13,181 nucleotides of DNA from Candidatus Fermentithermobacillaceae bacterium UBA3951 (GTDB taxonomy: Bacteria > Bacillota > Sulfobacillia > Fermentithermobacillales > Fermentithermobacillaceae), in the NCBI GenBank assembly GCA_002385465.1, contig DGDN01000059.1, positions 1 to 13,181 on the forward strand, in the 5' to 3' direction. The notes below the pieces were generated by a model. The model was given only the letters and a program-made list of their open reading frames with translations, was not told where the DNA came from and did not search any database. The position numbers and the translations under genes are program-made. This document shows, in pieces, positions 4,567 to 12,312 of this stretch; position 1 is the first letter of the stretch, and the number at the start of each line of letters is the position of its first letter.

Positions 4567-5940
4567 ATGAGAGAGGACACCATAGCTGCCATAGCGACAC
4601 CACCGGGAACAGGGGGCATATCGATCGTGCGCGTGAGCGGCCCGGACGCCGTTTCGGTGGCCGGGAAGGCGGTGAAACTTAAGTCGGGTGCCGCCCTTTC
4701 ATCGCTAAAGCCTTGGACCGTGAGGCTTGCTTCGGTCGCGGACAAAGACGGCGCTCAGATCGATGAGGCGCTGGTCTTCATCATGAAAGCTCCCCGGTCA
4801 TACACAGGAGAAGACCTAGTCGAAGTCCAGTGCCACGGTGGAAGTCTTGTGAGCCAGAAGGTCCTCGCCGCCTTGCTGGAGGGGGGAGCCCGGCATGCGG
4901 AGCCCGGGGAATTCACGCGGAGGGCGTTCCTTAACGAGAGGATAACCCTTGAAGAAGCCGAAGCGGTGTTGGATGTGGTGGAGGCTCCCACCGAATACGC
5001 CTTGTCTCAGGCCGGGAGAAGGCTCAGGGGAGAGCTGGGAGACAAGGTGCGGAGATGGGAAGGAACCCTCTATTCGGCCCTGGCGGCTTTTCAGGCAGGC
5101 ATTGACTTTCCCGAGGATGTGGACCACGGGTCGTGCCGGGCGATCGAAGAGATGGCCGCCGTCCACAAGGAAGTAGCCGGGCTGCTCGATAGGGCGCCGC
5201 TCGGGTTGGCCCTCACTTCCGGGATAGAGGTCTGCCTCGTAGGGCCCCCCAACGCCGGAAAATCATCTCTCTTCAACGCGCTGCTTGCTGCCGACCGGGC
5301 GATTGTCACTGAAGTCCCCGGCACGACGAGAGATATCCTGAGGGAGAGGACCGAGTGGAACGGGCTCCCGGTTCTCTTGCTGGATACAGCGGGGTTGCGC
5401 GAGACTTCAGATATAGTGGAGACGATCGGCGTGGAAAGGGCCGAGCGGGCTGCGTCCGAATCGGAAGTTATCGTATACGTGGTGGACAGCACAGTAGGCC
5501 TTACGGGCGGCGACAAAGAATGGATTAAGAAGTGGCTTAAGCAGGGGAGAAGGGTACTGCTGGTCGCTTCAAAGATCGACGCCACCCCCCGGAGATTGAC
5601 GGAGGGCGAGCTCTCGGAAGCAGCCGGAGGGTCTTATGTGATGGCCTCGGCTAAGACCGGGGCGGGTTTGGAAGAGATTAGGAAAAGGGTGACCGGTTGG
5701 TTCAGCCGCGGCGGCGACCTTGATCTCTTAGCGCCCGGTTCGGCCCGTCAGGTTGACTGCCTGAGACGGGCTTCTTCGTCGCTGGGCGAAGCGCTTTCCA
5801 GACACGCCGAAGGTTGGACCGAGGATGTTGTGGTCATGTGTCTGGAAGAAGCCCTTAAGGCGCTGGCGGAACTCACGGGGAAGAATGTCACCGAAGAAAC
5901 ACTTGAACAGGTCTTTTCGAGGTTCTGTATTGGGAAATGA
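4567..5940 (+). CDS. mnmE: tRNA uridine-5-carboxymethylaminomethyl(34) synthesis GTPase MnmE
   Basis: With MnmG, MnmE installs the (carboxymethyl)aminomethyl group on U34 of certain tRNAs, using a one-carbon unit from a folate. The 457-residue protein has an N-terminal folate-binding and dimerisation domain (about 1-118), a helical domain, and an inserted G domain. Its G1 is GPPNAGKS (226-233), G2 includes Thr253-Thr254, and G3 is DTAG (273-276). The G4 motif reads SKID (335-338) where NKxD is usual, so the guanine-contacting Asn is Ser. The protein ends in FCIGK with the conserved cysteine. The start is the ATG at 4567, with GGAGGG 8 bases upstream. Its stop overlaps the mnmG start in ATGA, so the partners are co-translated. 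Confidence 0.97.
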   Translation: MREDTIAAIATPPGTGGISIVRVSGPDAVSVAGKAVKLKSGAALSSLKPWTVRLASVADKDGAQIDEALVFIMKAPRSYTGEDLVEVQCHGGSLVSQKVLAALLEGGARHAEPGEFTRRAFLNERITLEEAEAVLDVVEAPTEYALSQAGRRLRGELGDKVRRWEGTLYSALAAFQAGIDFPEDVDHGSCRAIEEMAAVHKEVAGLLDRAPLGLALTSGIEVCLVGPPNAGKSSLFNALLAADRAIVTEVPGTTRDILRERTEWNGLPVLLLDTAGLRETSDIVETIGVERAERAASESEVIVYVVDSTVGLTGGDKEWIKKWLKQGRRVLLVASKIDATPRRLTEGELSEAAGGSYVMASAKTGAGLEEIRKRVTGWFSRGGDLDLLAPGSARQVDCLRRASSSLGEALSRHAEGWTEDVVVMCLEEALKALAELTGKNVTEETLEQVFSRFCIGK

Positions 5941-7769
5941 CTGAAAGGGCCAAGGAATACGACATATTGGTTGTGGGCAGCGGTCACGCCGCAGTGGAGG
6001 CGGCGCTCTCCGGGGCGAGGCTCGGCCATTCGGTCGCCATTGTGACCTTGAACCCTCCGAACATCGCCGGGATGCCCTGCAATCCCGCGATAGGAGGCCC
6101 CGGAAAAGCCCAGATAGTGAGCGAAATTGATGCCTTGGGCGGCGAGATGGCCCTTGCAGTGGATTCGTCCACCATAGAACTCCGCGTGCTGAACGCATCG
6201 AAGGGGCCTGCGGTCCAGTCTCTCAGGGCGCAGGTTGATAAGAAGCTTTATGCCGGTCATATGAGAGTGGCCCTTCGTGAGGCAGGCGTTACGATTCGGC
6301 AGGGCATGGTCACCGGTCTCCGGGTTAAATCCGGAGCCGTATGTGGGGTTGTGCTGGATAGCGGCGAATACGTGGGAGCCTTAAGGGTCGTCCTGTGCCC
6401 GGGGGTGTACCTCGAGAGCCGCATCATCATTGGAGATGTTGTGAGAGAGTCGGGCCCGCTTGGAGAGCCTGCGGCCAAGGGGCTTTCTGAGTCCCTCCGG
6501 AGGCTCGGGATATCTATGGGGCGCTTCAAGACCGGAACATCGCCGCGGATAGCCGCCGATTCGATACGTTGGGATGAGCTGAAACGGGAGACCGGCGCTC
6601 TTACGCCACTGGCTTTTTCGTTCCTCTCCGAACCGCGTGTTTACAATAACGACGTCTGTTACTCGACCTACACCAACGAGCTCACGCACAAGATAATCTG
6701 CGACAATCTCCACCGGTCCCCCTTGTTCGACGGCACCATCGAGGGTACCGGTCCCAGGTACTGCCCATCTATCGAGGACAAGGTGTACAGGTTCCCGGAA
6801 AGGGAGCGGCACCAGATCTTCCTTGAGATGGAGGCCAAAGACTCGGAAGAAGTGTACATACTCGGACTGTCCACGAGCCTGCCGGTAGACGTCCAGCTCG
6901 AGATGGTGCACAGCCTGCCGGGGCTAAGAGAAGCGAGGATAGTGAAACCAGGGTACGCCATCGAATATGACCGCATCCTCCCGAACCAGATAAAGCCCTC
7001 CCTAGAGGTGGTGGGCGTCGATGGCCTATTCTCGGCCGGCCAGATAAACGGAACGTCGGGATATGAGGAAGCGGCCGCCCAGGGACTAATGGCCGGGATA
7101 AACGCGGTCCTTTCGCTCGAAGGAAGGACTCCCGTGGTGCTGGAGCGGAGCCAGGCCTACATAGGAGTCCTAATCGACGACATCGTGGGCAACGTCATTG
7201 ACGAGCCGTACCGCATGCTGACGTCAAGGTGCGAGTACAGGCTGCTCCTCAGGCAACAAAACGCGGACCAGAGACTAACGCCCATAGGGAGAAGGATAGG
7301 CCTTGTATCCGATAAGAGGTGGCGGGTGTTTGAAGAGAAGAAAGCCATGCTTGAGAAGGGCCGGGAGCTTCTCCGGGTGAAAGTGGGCGGAAGCGAGGTG
7401 CGGGACCGCCTTAGGACACCTAATACGAGCCTTGCGGACTTCTTCGAGCTGCTGCCCGAACTTGCGGATCTACCCGAAGAGGTGAGGGCCGAGATCGAGC
7501 TTGAGGCCAAGTACAGCGGTTTTATCGAGCGGCAGGAGAGAGAGGCGCTCCGGCTGCGCCGGTACGCGGGGAAGAGGATCCCGCCCGGGCTCAGCGCGTC
7601 TCAAGTGCCCGGCCTCTCGAGGGAGGCGAGAGACAAGCTCGAGAAGTATGCTCCGCCGACCATAGGGAGGGCCCTTGAGACGGGTGTTTCCCCGCAAGAT
7701 GCGCTCATCCTGCTCGCTTACATGAAGAATTGGGGCGCCAAGGGAGGATCAGAGGGAGATGGAGAATGA
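5937..7769 (+). CDS. mnmG: tRNA uridine-5-carboxymethylaminomethyl(34) synthesis enzyme MnmG (GidA)
   Basis: MnmG is the FAD and NADH-dependent partner of MnmE. The 610-residue protein opens with the dinucleotide-binding motif DILVVGSGHAAVEAAL (9-24). It continues with MPCNPAIGG (46-54) containing the conserved Cys48, then LNASKGPAVQSLRAQVDK (85-102), FKTGTSPR (197-204) and RYCPSIEDK with the second conserved Cys276. The C-terminal tail (about 525-605) is the helical domain that contacts MnmE and tRNA. Some positions are unusual: GPGKAQIVSE follows the IGG, and VLCPGVYLE (152-160) stands where TTGT is common. Length is near normal. It starts inside the mnmE stop (ATGA) and overlaps rsmG by 11 bases. 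Confidence 0.97.
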   Translation: MTERAKEYDILVVGSGHAAVEAALSGARLGHSVAIVTLNPPNIAGMPCNPAIGGPGKAQIVSEIDALGGEMALAVDSSTIELRVLNASKGPAVQSLRAQVDKKLYAGHMRVALREAGVTIRQGMVTGLRVKSGAVCGVVLDSGEYVGALRVVLCPGVYLESRIIIGDVVRESGPLGEPAAKGLSESLRRLGISMGRFKTGTSPRIAADSIRWDELKRETGALTPLAFSFLSEPRVYNNDVCYSTYTNELTHKIICDNLHRSPLFDGTIEGTGPRYCPSIEDKVYRFPERERHQIFLEMEAKDSEEVYILGLSTSLPVDVQLEMVHSLPGLREARIVKPGYAIEYDRILPNQIKPSLEVVGVDGLFSAGQINGTSGYEEAAAQGLMAGINAVLSLEGRTPVVLERSQAYIGVLIDDIVGNVIDEPYRMLTSRCEYRLLLRQQNADQRLTPIGRRIGLVSDKRWRVFEEKKAMLEKGRELLRVKVGGSEVRDRLRTPNTSLADFFELLPELADLPEEVRAEIELEAKYSGFIERQEREALRLRRYAGKRIPPGLSASQVPGLSREARDKLEKYAPPTIGRALETGVSPQDALILLAYMKNWGAKGGSEGDGE

Positions 7770-8511
7770 GACCGGCTCTTTCGTGAGCTCGGGCGTAGAC
7801 GCCGTCTCATCGGCGCTCGTGGAGATGGGGATTTCCGCAGGAAGAGAAGCTCTCGAGCTGGTGGAAGGGTGGCTCCGCTTCTACGAAGGCTGGGCCGGCC
7901 GCCGCGTTGTAGGCTTTGGTGATGTCGGAGATATTGCCGTAAAGCTCATTGCAGACTCATTTGCCGTGGAAAAGGCCTTAGCAGGAGTTTCATCTCAGGG
8001 AGAGGGGCTCAGGGCCATCGACCTGGGCAGCGGAAACGGGTGGCCGGGGTTGGCAGTGAAGGCCCTTATGTCCGGCTTGAGCCTGGTGCTGCTCGATTCC
8101 AGGTTGGGAGCGTGCCGCTTTCTTCGTAAGTACCTGGAGGAAGCCGGTATACCGGGCGTTGCCGTAGTGCCCGAAAGGGCGGAAAAGTCGGCGAAAAATC
8201 CGGAACACGCGGGCAAATACCACTTGGTGACCACGAGGGCCATGGCACGCCCCGGAGTGTCCCTGGAACTGTCGGCGCCCTATTGTGCTCCTCAAGGCAA
8301 AGTAGCCCTCTGGCTGGGGCCGGAATACGAATCAAAGGTGGAGGGCAAGACGGAGATACCGGAATTGGGTATCCGCCTCGCCTGTCTCTACAAGTACGTC
8401 CTTCCAGGTGGCAGGGGACGGCGCTCCTTGGCCGTCTACATACGTACGGGTGGATTTGCCCGAGGTTATCCACGGTCTCTCTCCAGCATGAGAGCAAAAC
8501 CCCTCCTGTAG
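7759..8511 (+). CDS. rsmG: 16S rRNA (guanine-N7) methyltransferase RsmG (GidB)
   Basis: RsmG methylates N7 of a conserved guanine in the 530 loop of 16S rRNA using S-adenosylmethionine; its loss gives low-level streptomycin resistance in other bacteria. The 250-residue protein has the KLIADS motif (62-67), the SAM-binding loop AIDLGSGNGWPG (86-97), an acidic residue after strand 2 (LLDSRLGACRFLRK, 111-124) and TTRAMARP (158-165), where the family has a conserved Arg-Ala. The tail GYPRSLSSMRAKPLL matches the family's YPR…K-PL ending. It is clearly diverged: GSGAGFPG is more usual than GSGNGWPG. The start is the ATG at 7759, with GGGAGG (7742-7747) 11 bases upstream. The position after mnmG is typical. 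Confidence 0.93.
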   Translation: MENETGSFVSSGVDAVSSALVEMGISAGREALELVEGWLRFYEGWAGRRVVGFGDVGDIAVKLIADSFAVEKALAGVSSQGEGLRAIDLGSGNGWPGLAVKALMSGLSLVLLDSRLGACRFLRKYLEEAGIPGVAVVPERAEKSAKNPEHAGKYHLVTTRAMARPGVSLELSAPYCAPQGKVALWLGPEYESKVEGKTEIPELGIRLACLYKYVLPGGRGRRSLAVYIRTGGFARGYPRSLSSMRAKPLL

Positions 8512-8564
8512 CACGCAGGAAAAGTTTACCTGAAAAGAGAACCTTCTCCGATGGGGGTGGGAGT

Positions 8565-9377
8565 ATGTCTCAGGCGCTCACGTTGGACAAGTTCCAGCCT
8601 TCTGAAGTCACGGTTGATGAGATTGCTTTGCGTCCGGGCTCGATGGTGCCCGGCGGTACTGATCTGATATCCAGAAAGCTCCTGCAGAATTTGGTGCGGG
8701 GGACTTCCGAACCGATCCTTGCCAGGCGTTTAGGCGACAGACTGGAGATCGTGGCAGGCGACCTTGAGTACTTGGTGGCGGTTAAGAGAGGCTCCAAGTC
8801 GGTGAAGGTAATGGTTGCCGAGCTGGATGACAGAGAGGCCCTCCTCATGCGTCTCACAGAAGGCCCTCGCAGGGGAGATGTTAACCCCATTGAAGAAGCG
8901 GAGATAATCCAGACGCTCAACAAGGAATATGGAATGACCCAGCAGGAAATCGCCATGCGCTGTGGCAGGGTCCAGTCCACCATAGCCAATAAAATGAGGC
9001 TTCTCAGATTGCCTCAGGAAATCGTGTCTGCGATCCGCACCGGAGAGATAGGCGAGAGGCACGCGAGGGCCCTTCTCAAAGTTGGCGATCCAGAGAAGCA
9101 AATTGAGATATTCAAGAGAGGCCTTAGGACCCGCGCATCGGCCCAGGAAATGGAGACCATGTGTTCTTTGGCTTCCGGGCCTGGTAAAAGGAATAGGGGA
9201 CGGAAGAAGTCCGGTCTCGGTGTGGTGAAGGACATCCGTATATACCAGAACGGGCTCAGGAGAGTCGTAAGGGAGATGCTCAAGGCAGGACTGAGTGTGG
9301 CATACGAAGAAGAAAATGTCGAAAACGGTTGGGAGTTCAGGGTTTTGGTCAAACCGGAAGGAGAGTCCTGCCGCTAG
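8565..9377 (+). CDS. noc: Noc-like ParB-family protein with degenerate CTP-binding motifs
   Basis: Noc is a ParB paralogue that binds DNA sites around the origin side of the chromosome and blocks septum formation over the nucleoid. The 270-residue protein lies between rsmG and soj, exactly where noc sits in B. subtilis. The helix-turn-helix region (124-148) is intact, with GRVQSTIANKMRLLRLP (134-150) and GERHARALLKV (163-173), both Noc-like. The C-terminal part (220-264, KDIRIYQNGLRRVV and following) matches the Noc dimer tail. In contrast, all three nucleotide-binding motifs of the N-terminal domain are replaced: GTSEP (46-50) for GxxQP, GDLEYL (65-70) for GERRxR, and TEGPRR (98-103) for ENLQRE. 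The start is the ATG at 8565, after GGGGGTGGGAG; the frame is open upstream but overlaps rsmG. Family identity is sure and the loss of CTP binding is a prediction. Confidence 0.85.
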   Translation: MSQALTLDKFQPSEVTVDEIALRPGSMVPGGTDLISRKLLQNLVRGTSEPILARRLGDRLEIVAGDLEYLVAVKRGSKSVKVMVAELDDREALLMRLTEGPRRGDVNPIEEAEIIQTLNKEYGMTQQEIAMRCGRVQSTIANKMRLLRLPQEIVSAIRTGEIGERHARALLKVGDPEKQIEIFKRGLRTRASAQEMETMCSLASGPGKRNRGRKKSGLGVVKDIRIYQNGLRRVVREMLKAGLSVAYEEENVENGWEFRVLVKPEGESCR

Positions 9378-9379
9378 GA

Positions 9380-10156
9380 ATGTCAAGAGCCATCGCAGTT
9401 GCTAACCAGAAAGGCGGGGTGGGGAAGACCACTACCGCCGTAAATCTAGGAGCTTGTTTGGGAGACTTAGGCCGCTCCGTACTCCTCGTTGATCTAGATC
9501 CCCAAGGTAACGCCACCAGTGGACTGGGAGTCGACCGGAGGGCGATGAATGTCTCCATATATGATTGCCTGGTGAACGATGTGGACCCGGTAAAGGCCCT
9601 GCGCGCAACCGAGTTTAGGGGGCTTTGGCTCCTTCCCTCGTCGCTCAATTTGGCCGGGGCGGAGATAGAACTCGTACCAATGATGGCTCGGGAGACCAGG
9701 TTGCGAAGGTGTATCGGCAAGATCAGGGACAACTACGACTATGTCCTCATTGACTGCCCGCCCTCACTGGGCCTTCTCACAGTGAACGCCCTGACGGCTG
9801 CCGACTCGGTCCTCATACCCATCCAGTGTGAGTACTACGCATTGGAAGGGCTATCCCAATTACTGAACATAATCAAACTGGTCCGGAACCGTCTCAATTC
9901 AACCTTGGACCTGGAGGGCGTGCTGCTCACTATGTTCGACGCCCGGACAAACCTTTCGCTCCAGGTTGCTGAGGATGTGAAAAGATTCTTCAGAGATAAG
10001 GTCTACCGGACGATTATCCCACGAAATGTACGCCTGTCCGAGGCGCCTTCTCACGGTAAGCCGATTACCATCTACGATTCCAGGTCCAGAGGCGCCGAGG
10101 TATACAGAGAGCTCGCGGAGGAGGTTGTGAGGCGTGTCGAAGAAGGGATTGGGTAG
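9380..10156 (+). CDS. soj: Chromosome-partitioning ATPase ParA/Soj
   Basis: Soj is a deviant Walker ATPase that cycles on the nucleoid, helps move origins with ParB, and regulates DnaA in Bacillus. The 258-residue protein has the deviant Walker A KGGVGKTTT (11-19), with the signature Lys11, the VDLDPQGN motif (37-44) and the Walker B strand VLIDCPP before SLGLLTVNAL. Length and motifs are those of the chromosomal type, with no N-terminal helix-turn-helix extension as in plasmid ParA. The ATG at 9380 fits the family start. It is two bases after the noc stop, and the only purine-rich site (AAGGAG, 9358-9363) is too far away, so coupling to noc is likely. It overlaps parB by 23 bases. Confidence 0.96.
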   Translation: MSRAIAVANQKGGVGKTTTAVNLGACLGDLGRSVLLVDLDPQGNATSGLGVDRRAMNVSIYDCLVNDVDPVKALRATEFRGLWLLPSSLNLAGAEIELVPMMARETRLRRCIGKIRDNYDYVLIDCPPSLGLLTVNALTAADSVLIPIQCEYYALEGLSQLLNIIKLVRNRLNSTLDLEGVLLTMFDARTNLSLQVAEDVKRFFRDKVYRTIIPRNVRLSEAPSHGKPITIYDSRSRGAEVYRELAEEVVRRVEEGIG

Positions 10157-10979
10157 GGGCATAGAAGCGTTGATACCGGCCGACCTCCGGTCGCAGGAGA
10201 CTCCTATAGTTGAGCTTGATCCTACCGAGATCAAACCCGACCCGTTGCAGCCCAGGCAAGTCTTTGACGAGGCGAAGATAGACGAGCTGGCTGCCTCGCT
10301 GAAGGAACACGGGGTGATCCAGCCGCTTATTGTCAGGCGGGTAGGGAGTACATACAGGCTGGTCGCAGGAGAAAGACGCCTCCGCGCCGCTCTTAAAGCC
10401 GGGATTGACAAAGTGCCGGTTGTACTTAGGGACATGGACGACAGGAAGGCCATGGAAGTCTCGCTTGTCGAGAACCTCCAGAGGGAAGAGCTGGGGCCCC
10501 TCGAGCAAGCCGACGCTTTCCAACGGCTAATCGACGAATTTGGTTTGACCCAAGAAGAGGTGGCGGCGAGAGTGGGGAAGAGCCGCCCCGAGGTAGCCAA
10601 TACGGTAAGGCTCCTAAAGCTTGAGCCCGAAGTCAAGCAGCTGATCGCCGACGGCAAGCTCACCGGGGGGCACGGCAGGGCCCTCGTAGGCTTAAGCCGG
10701 GCCGAGCAGATCAAAGCGGCGAATAGTGTGGTCGCCAAGGGCCTGTCGGTCCGGAAGACCGAAGAGTTGGTGGCAGGCCTCTCAAAGGGCAAGAAGGCAA
10801 GAAGCAACCCGCCCGTCCCCGTAAGGCGCCGGGACGCCGAGGACATCCTCTCGCAAGCGCTCGGCACGCCGGTCCAGGTCAGGGTGCAAGGCGCAAGAGG
10901 GACCATCAACATAGCCTTTTTCGGGGAAGAAGACCTGGAGCGCATAGTTGAGTTGATTGAGAAAGGGAGCAAGTCATAG
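10134..10979 (+). CDS. parB: Chromosome-partitioning CTPase ParB/Spo0J
   Basis: ParB loads at parS, uses CTP to close as a clamp and slide along DNA, and recruits SMC and ParA. The 281-residue protein begins MSKKGLGRGIEALIP, the short basic segment that stimulates ParA ATPase. The CTP-binding domain is canonical: QPR (39-41), GVIQP (60-64), GERRLR (79-84) and ENLQRE (113-118). The helix-turn-helix includes LTQEEVAARVGKSRPEVANTVR (138-159). A basic linker (about 215-228) leads to the C-terminal dimer domain. The start is a GTG with GGAGGAGG (10117-10124) 9 bases upstream, inside the end of soj. Its target site parS lies 15 bases after the stop. Intact CTP motifs here contrast sharply with the noc-like paralogue upstream. 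Confidence 0.97.
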   Translation: MSKKGLGRGIEALIPADLRSQETPIVELDPTEIKPDPLQPRQVFDEAKIDELAASLKEHGVIQPLIVRRVGSTYRLVAGERRLRAALKAGIDKVPVVLRDMDDRKAMEVSLVENLQREELGPLEQADAFQRLIDEFGLTQEEVAARVGKSRPEVANTVRLLKLEPEVKQLIADGKLTGGHGRALVGLSRAEQIKAANSVVAKGLSVRKTEELVAGLSKGKKARSNPPVPVRRRDAEDILSQALGTPVQVRVQGARGTINIAFFGEEDLERIVELIEKGSKS

Positions 10980-10994
10980 ACAGGCTCCTGCAAG

Positions 10995-11010
10995 TGTTTC
11001 ACGTGAAACA
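10995..11010. promoter_or_regulatory. parS: parS centromere site
   Basis: TGTTTCACGTGAAACA is a perfect 16-bp palindrome identical to the widely conserved bacterial parS consensus. It lies in the parB-alr spacer, about 9 kb from the origin spacers. It is the nucleation site for ParB in this window; I found no second perfect copy. Confidence 0.97.
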
Positions 11011-11041
11011 GTGGCAAAATAGCAGCATAGCACATGTATTT

Positions 11042-11061
11042 GCGCCTCGGCACCGGGGCGC
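11042..11061 (+). other. GC-rich hairpin in the alr leader
   Basis: GCGCCTCG (11042-11049) pairs with CGGGGCGC (11054-11061), including one T-G pair, around a GCAC loop. No T-run follows, so it is not a standard terminator. It ends 8 bases before the alr AGGAGG (11070-11075) and might slow a transcript leaving parB or shape alr translation. Function unknown. Confidence 0.45.
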
Positions 11062-11082
11062 GTTGCACGAGGAGGATACCTT

Positions 11083-12210
11083 ATGACACCCGCACGCCTA
11101 CTGAGGCCTGTCTGGGCCGACGTGGATCTGGCCGCATTCCGCGCCAACGTTCAGGCAATAGCCGACCTCATACCAAGAGAGACGCGCGTAATGCCGGTCA
11201 TAAAGGCCAATGGGTACGGCATCGGAGCGACCATGGCCGCAAGAGCGGTCCGCGACCTTCCTTCGGTAGTCGGGTTTGCCGTGGCTACCCCCGAAGAGGC
11301 GATTAGGCTTCGTTCCGACGGCATCGAGGAAACCATTCTGGTGCTCGGACCCGTTACCGCGGACGCAGTCGAGGAGCTGGTGAGAGCAGGGGTGTCTGTT
11401 GCGGTCGCCTCGGTCCAAGGCTTGAGGGACGCTGTTTCTGCCGGAAGAAAGACGGGGCTGACGCCGAAGATCCACCTCAAGATAGAGACGGGCATGGGTA
11501 GAGTCGGGCTTCAGCCGGGGCAAGAGCTGGAGATGGCCCTGGATGTCCTTGGACAAGGAGGAGCAGAGTTTGAAGGTGTCTTCACCCACTTCTCCGTGGC
11601 GGACGTGGACAGAGAATACACCTTGAGGCAGCTCTCGGTTTTCCGGGATTCACTCCGTTCACTAGAGGCGCGGAACCTCAGGCCGAAATACAGGCATACT
11701 TCCAACTCGGCCGGGATCATCGGCTTCCCCGAGTCCCACCTTGACTTGGTGAGGCCGGGCATCGTGATCTACGGCTCTTTCCCAGACAAATCCCTCGAGG
11801 GAAGGGCGCCTATAAGACCGGTCTTGTCCCTGCACGCCCGCGTGTCGCACGTGAAGCGGGTGCCGGCGGGGACCGACATAGGGTACGGCCGGACCTATAC
11901 CACGGCCGAACCGACCACCATAGCCACCATCCCCATAGGGTACGCCGATGGGTATCCGCGGCTCCTTTCAGGCAAAGGCTCTGTCCTGATCAGGGGAAAA
12001 CGTTACCGGTTGGCCGGCCGGGTCTGTATGGACCAGACCATGATAGATGTCGGTTCCGACGACGTTGCCGTGGGAGACCTGGTCACTCTCATAGGTACCC
12101 AGGGCGCAAGCACCATAACCGTCGATGAGGTGGCCGAAGCGGCCCAGACAATAGCGCACGAAATCCTGACTGGCCTTACCGAGAGAGTCCCAAGGGTCTA
12201 CAAGACCTAG
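11083..12210 (+). CDS. alr: Alanine racemase
   Basis: This PLP enzyme interconverts L- and D-alanine, supplying D-Ala for peptidoglycan. The 375-residue fold type III protein has the PLP lysine at Lys41 in PVIKANGYGIG (38-48), where PVVKANAYGHG is the usual form. It also has GMGRVG (137-142), HTSNSAGI (205-212) and RPGIVIYG (224-231). The catalytic tyrosine is Tyr268 in GYGRTY, and CMDQTMID (315-322) is the family's C-terminal motif. Length is standard. The start is the ATG at 11083 with AGGAGG 7 bases upstream. Its location next to parS is less common than the genes before it. In sporulating relatives some alanine racemases act in spores; nothing here decides that role. Confidence 0.96.
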   Translation: MTPARLLRPVWADVDLAAFRANVQAIADLIPRETRVMPVIKANGYGIGATMAARAVRDLPSVVGFAVATPEEAIRLRSDGIEETILVLGPVTADAVEELVRAGVSVAVASVQGLRDAVSAGRKTGLTPKIHLKIETGMGRVGLQPGQELEMALDVLGQGGAEFEGVFTHFSVADVDREYTLRQLSVFRDSLRSLEARNLRPKYRHTSNSAGIIGFPESHLDLVRPGIVIYGSFPDKSLEGRAPIRPVLSLHARVSHVKRVPAGTDIGYGRTYTTAEPTTIATIPIGYADGYPRLLSGKGSVLIRGKRYRLAGRVCMDQTMIDVGSDDVAVGDLVTLIGTQGASTITVDEVAEAAQTIAHEILTGLTERVPRVYKT

Positions 12211-12312
12211 GCAAGAAGCAGGGACACGGGCCAAGCAGGATTTTCAAAGGCGGCGTCGAACCCACTTTCGACTGGATGAATGTGGCTAAGTGCGCGGGTT
12301 ATTGGAGGCGCT

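Noticed and set aside
8283..8564. Upstream extension of the noc reading frame into rsmG
   Set aside because: It would overlap the conserved C-terminal end of RsmG, has no ribosome binding site, and the family starts near the ATG at 8565.
9899..11068. Long antisense open frame of 389 codons over soj and parB
   Set aside because: It is a serine/leucine-rich shadow of two well-identified genes with strong family motifs on the other strand. It has no ribosome binding site and no recognisable motif.
11843..11858. Degenerate parS-like TGTCGCACGTGAAGCG in alr
   Set aside because: It matches parS at 12 of 16 positions, with changes in both arms, so binding is doubtful.
12280..12312. ATG at 12280 as the start of the M23 peptidase
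   Set aside because: No ribosome binding site precedes it, while the GTG at 12313 follows GGAGG. The choice remains uncertain because the GGAGG spacing is short.
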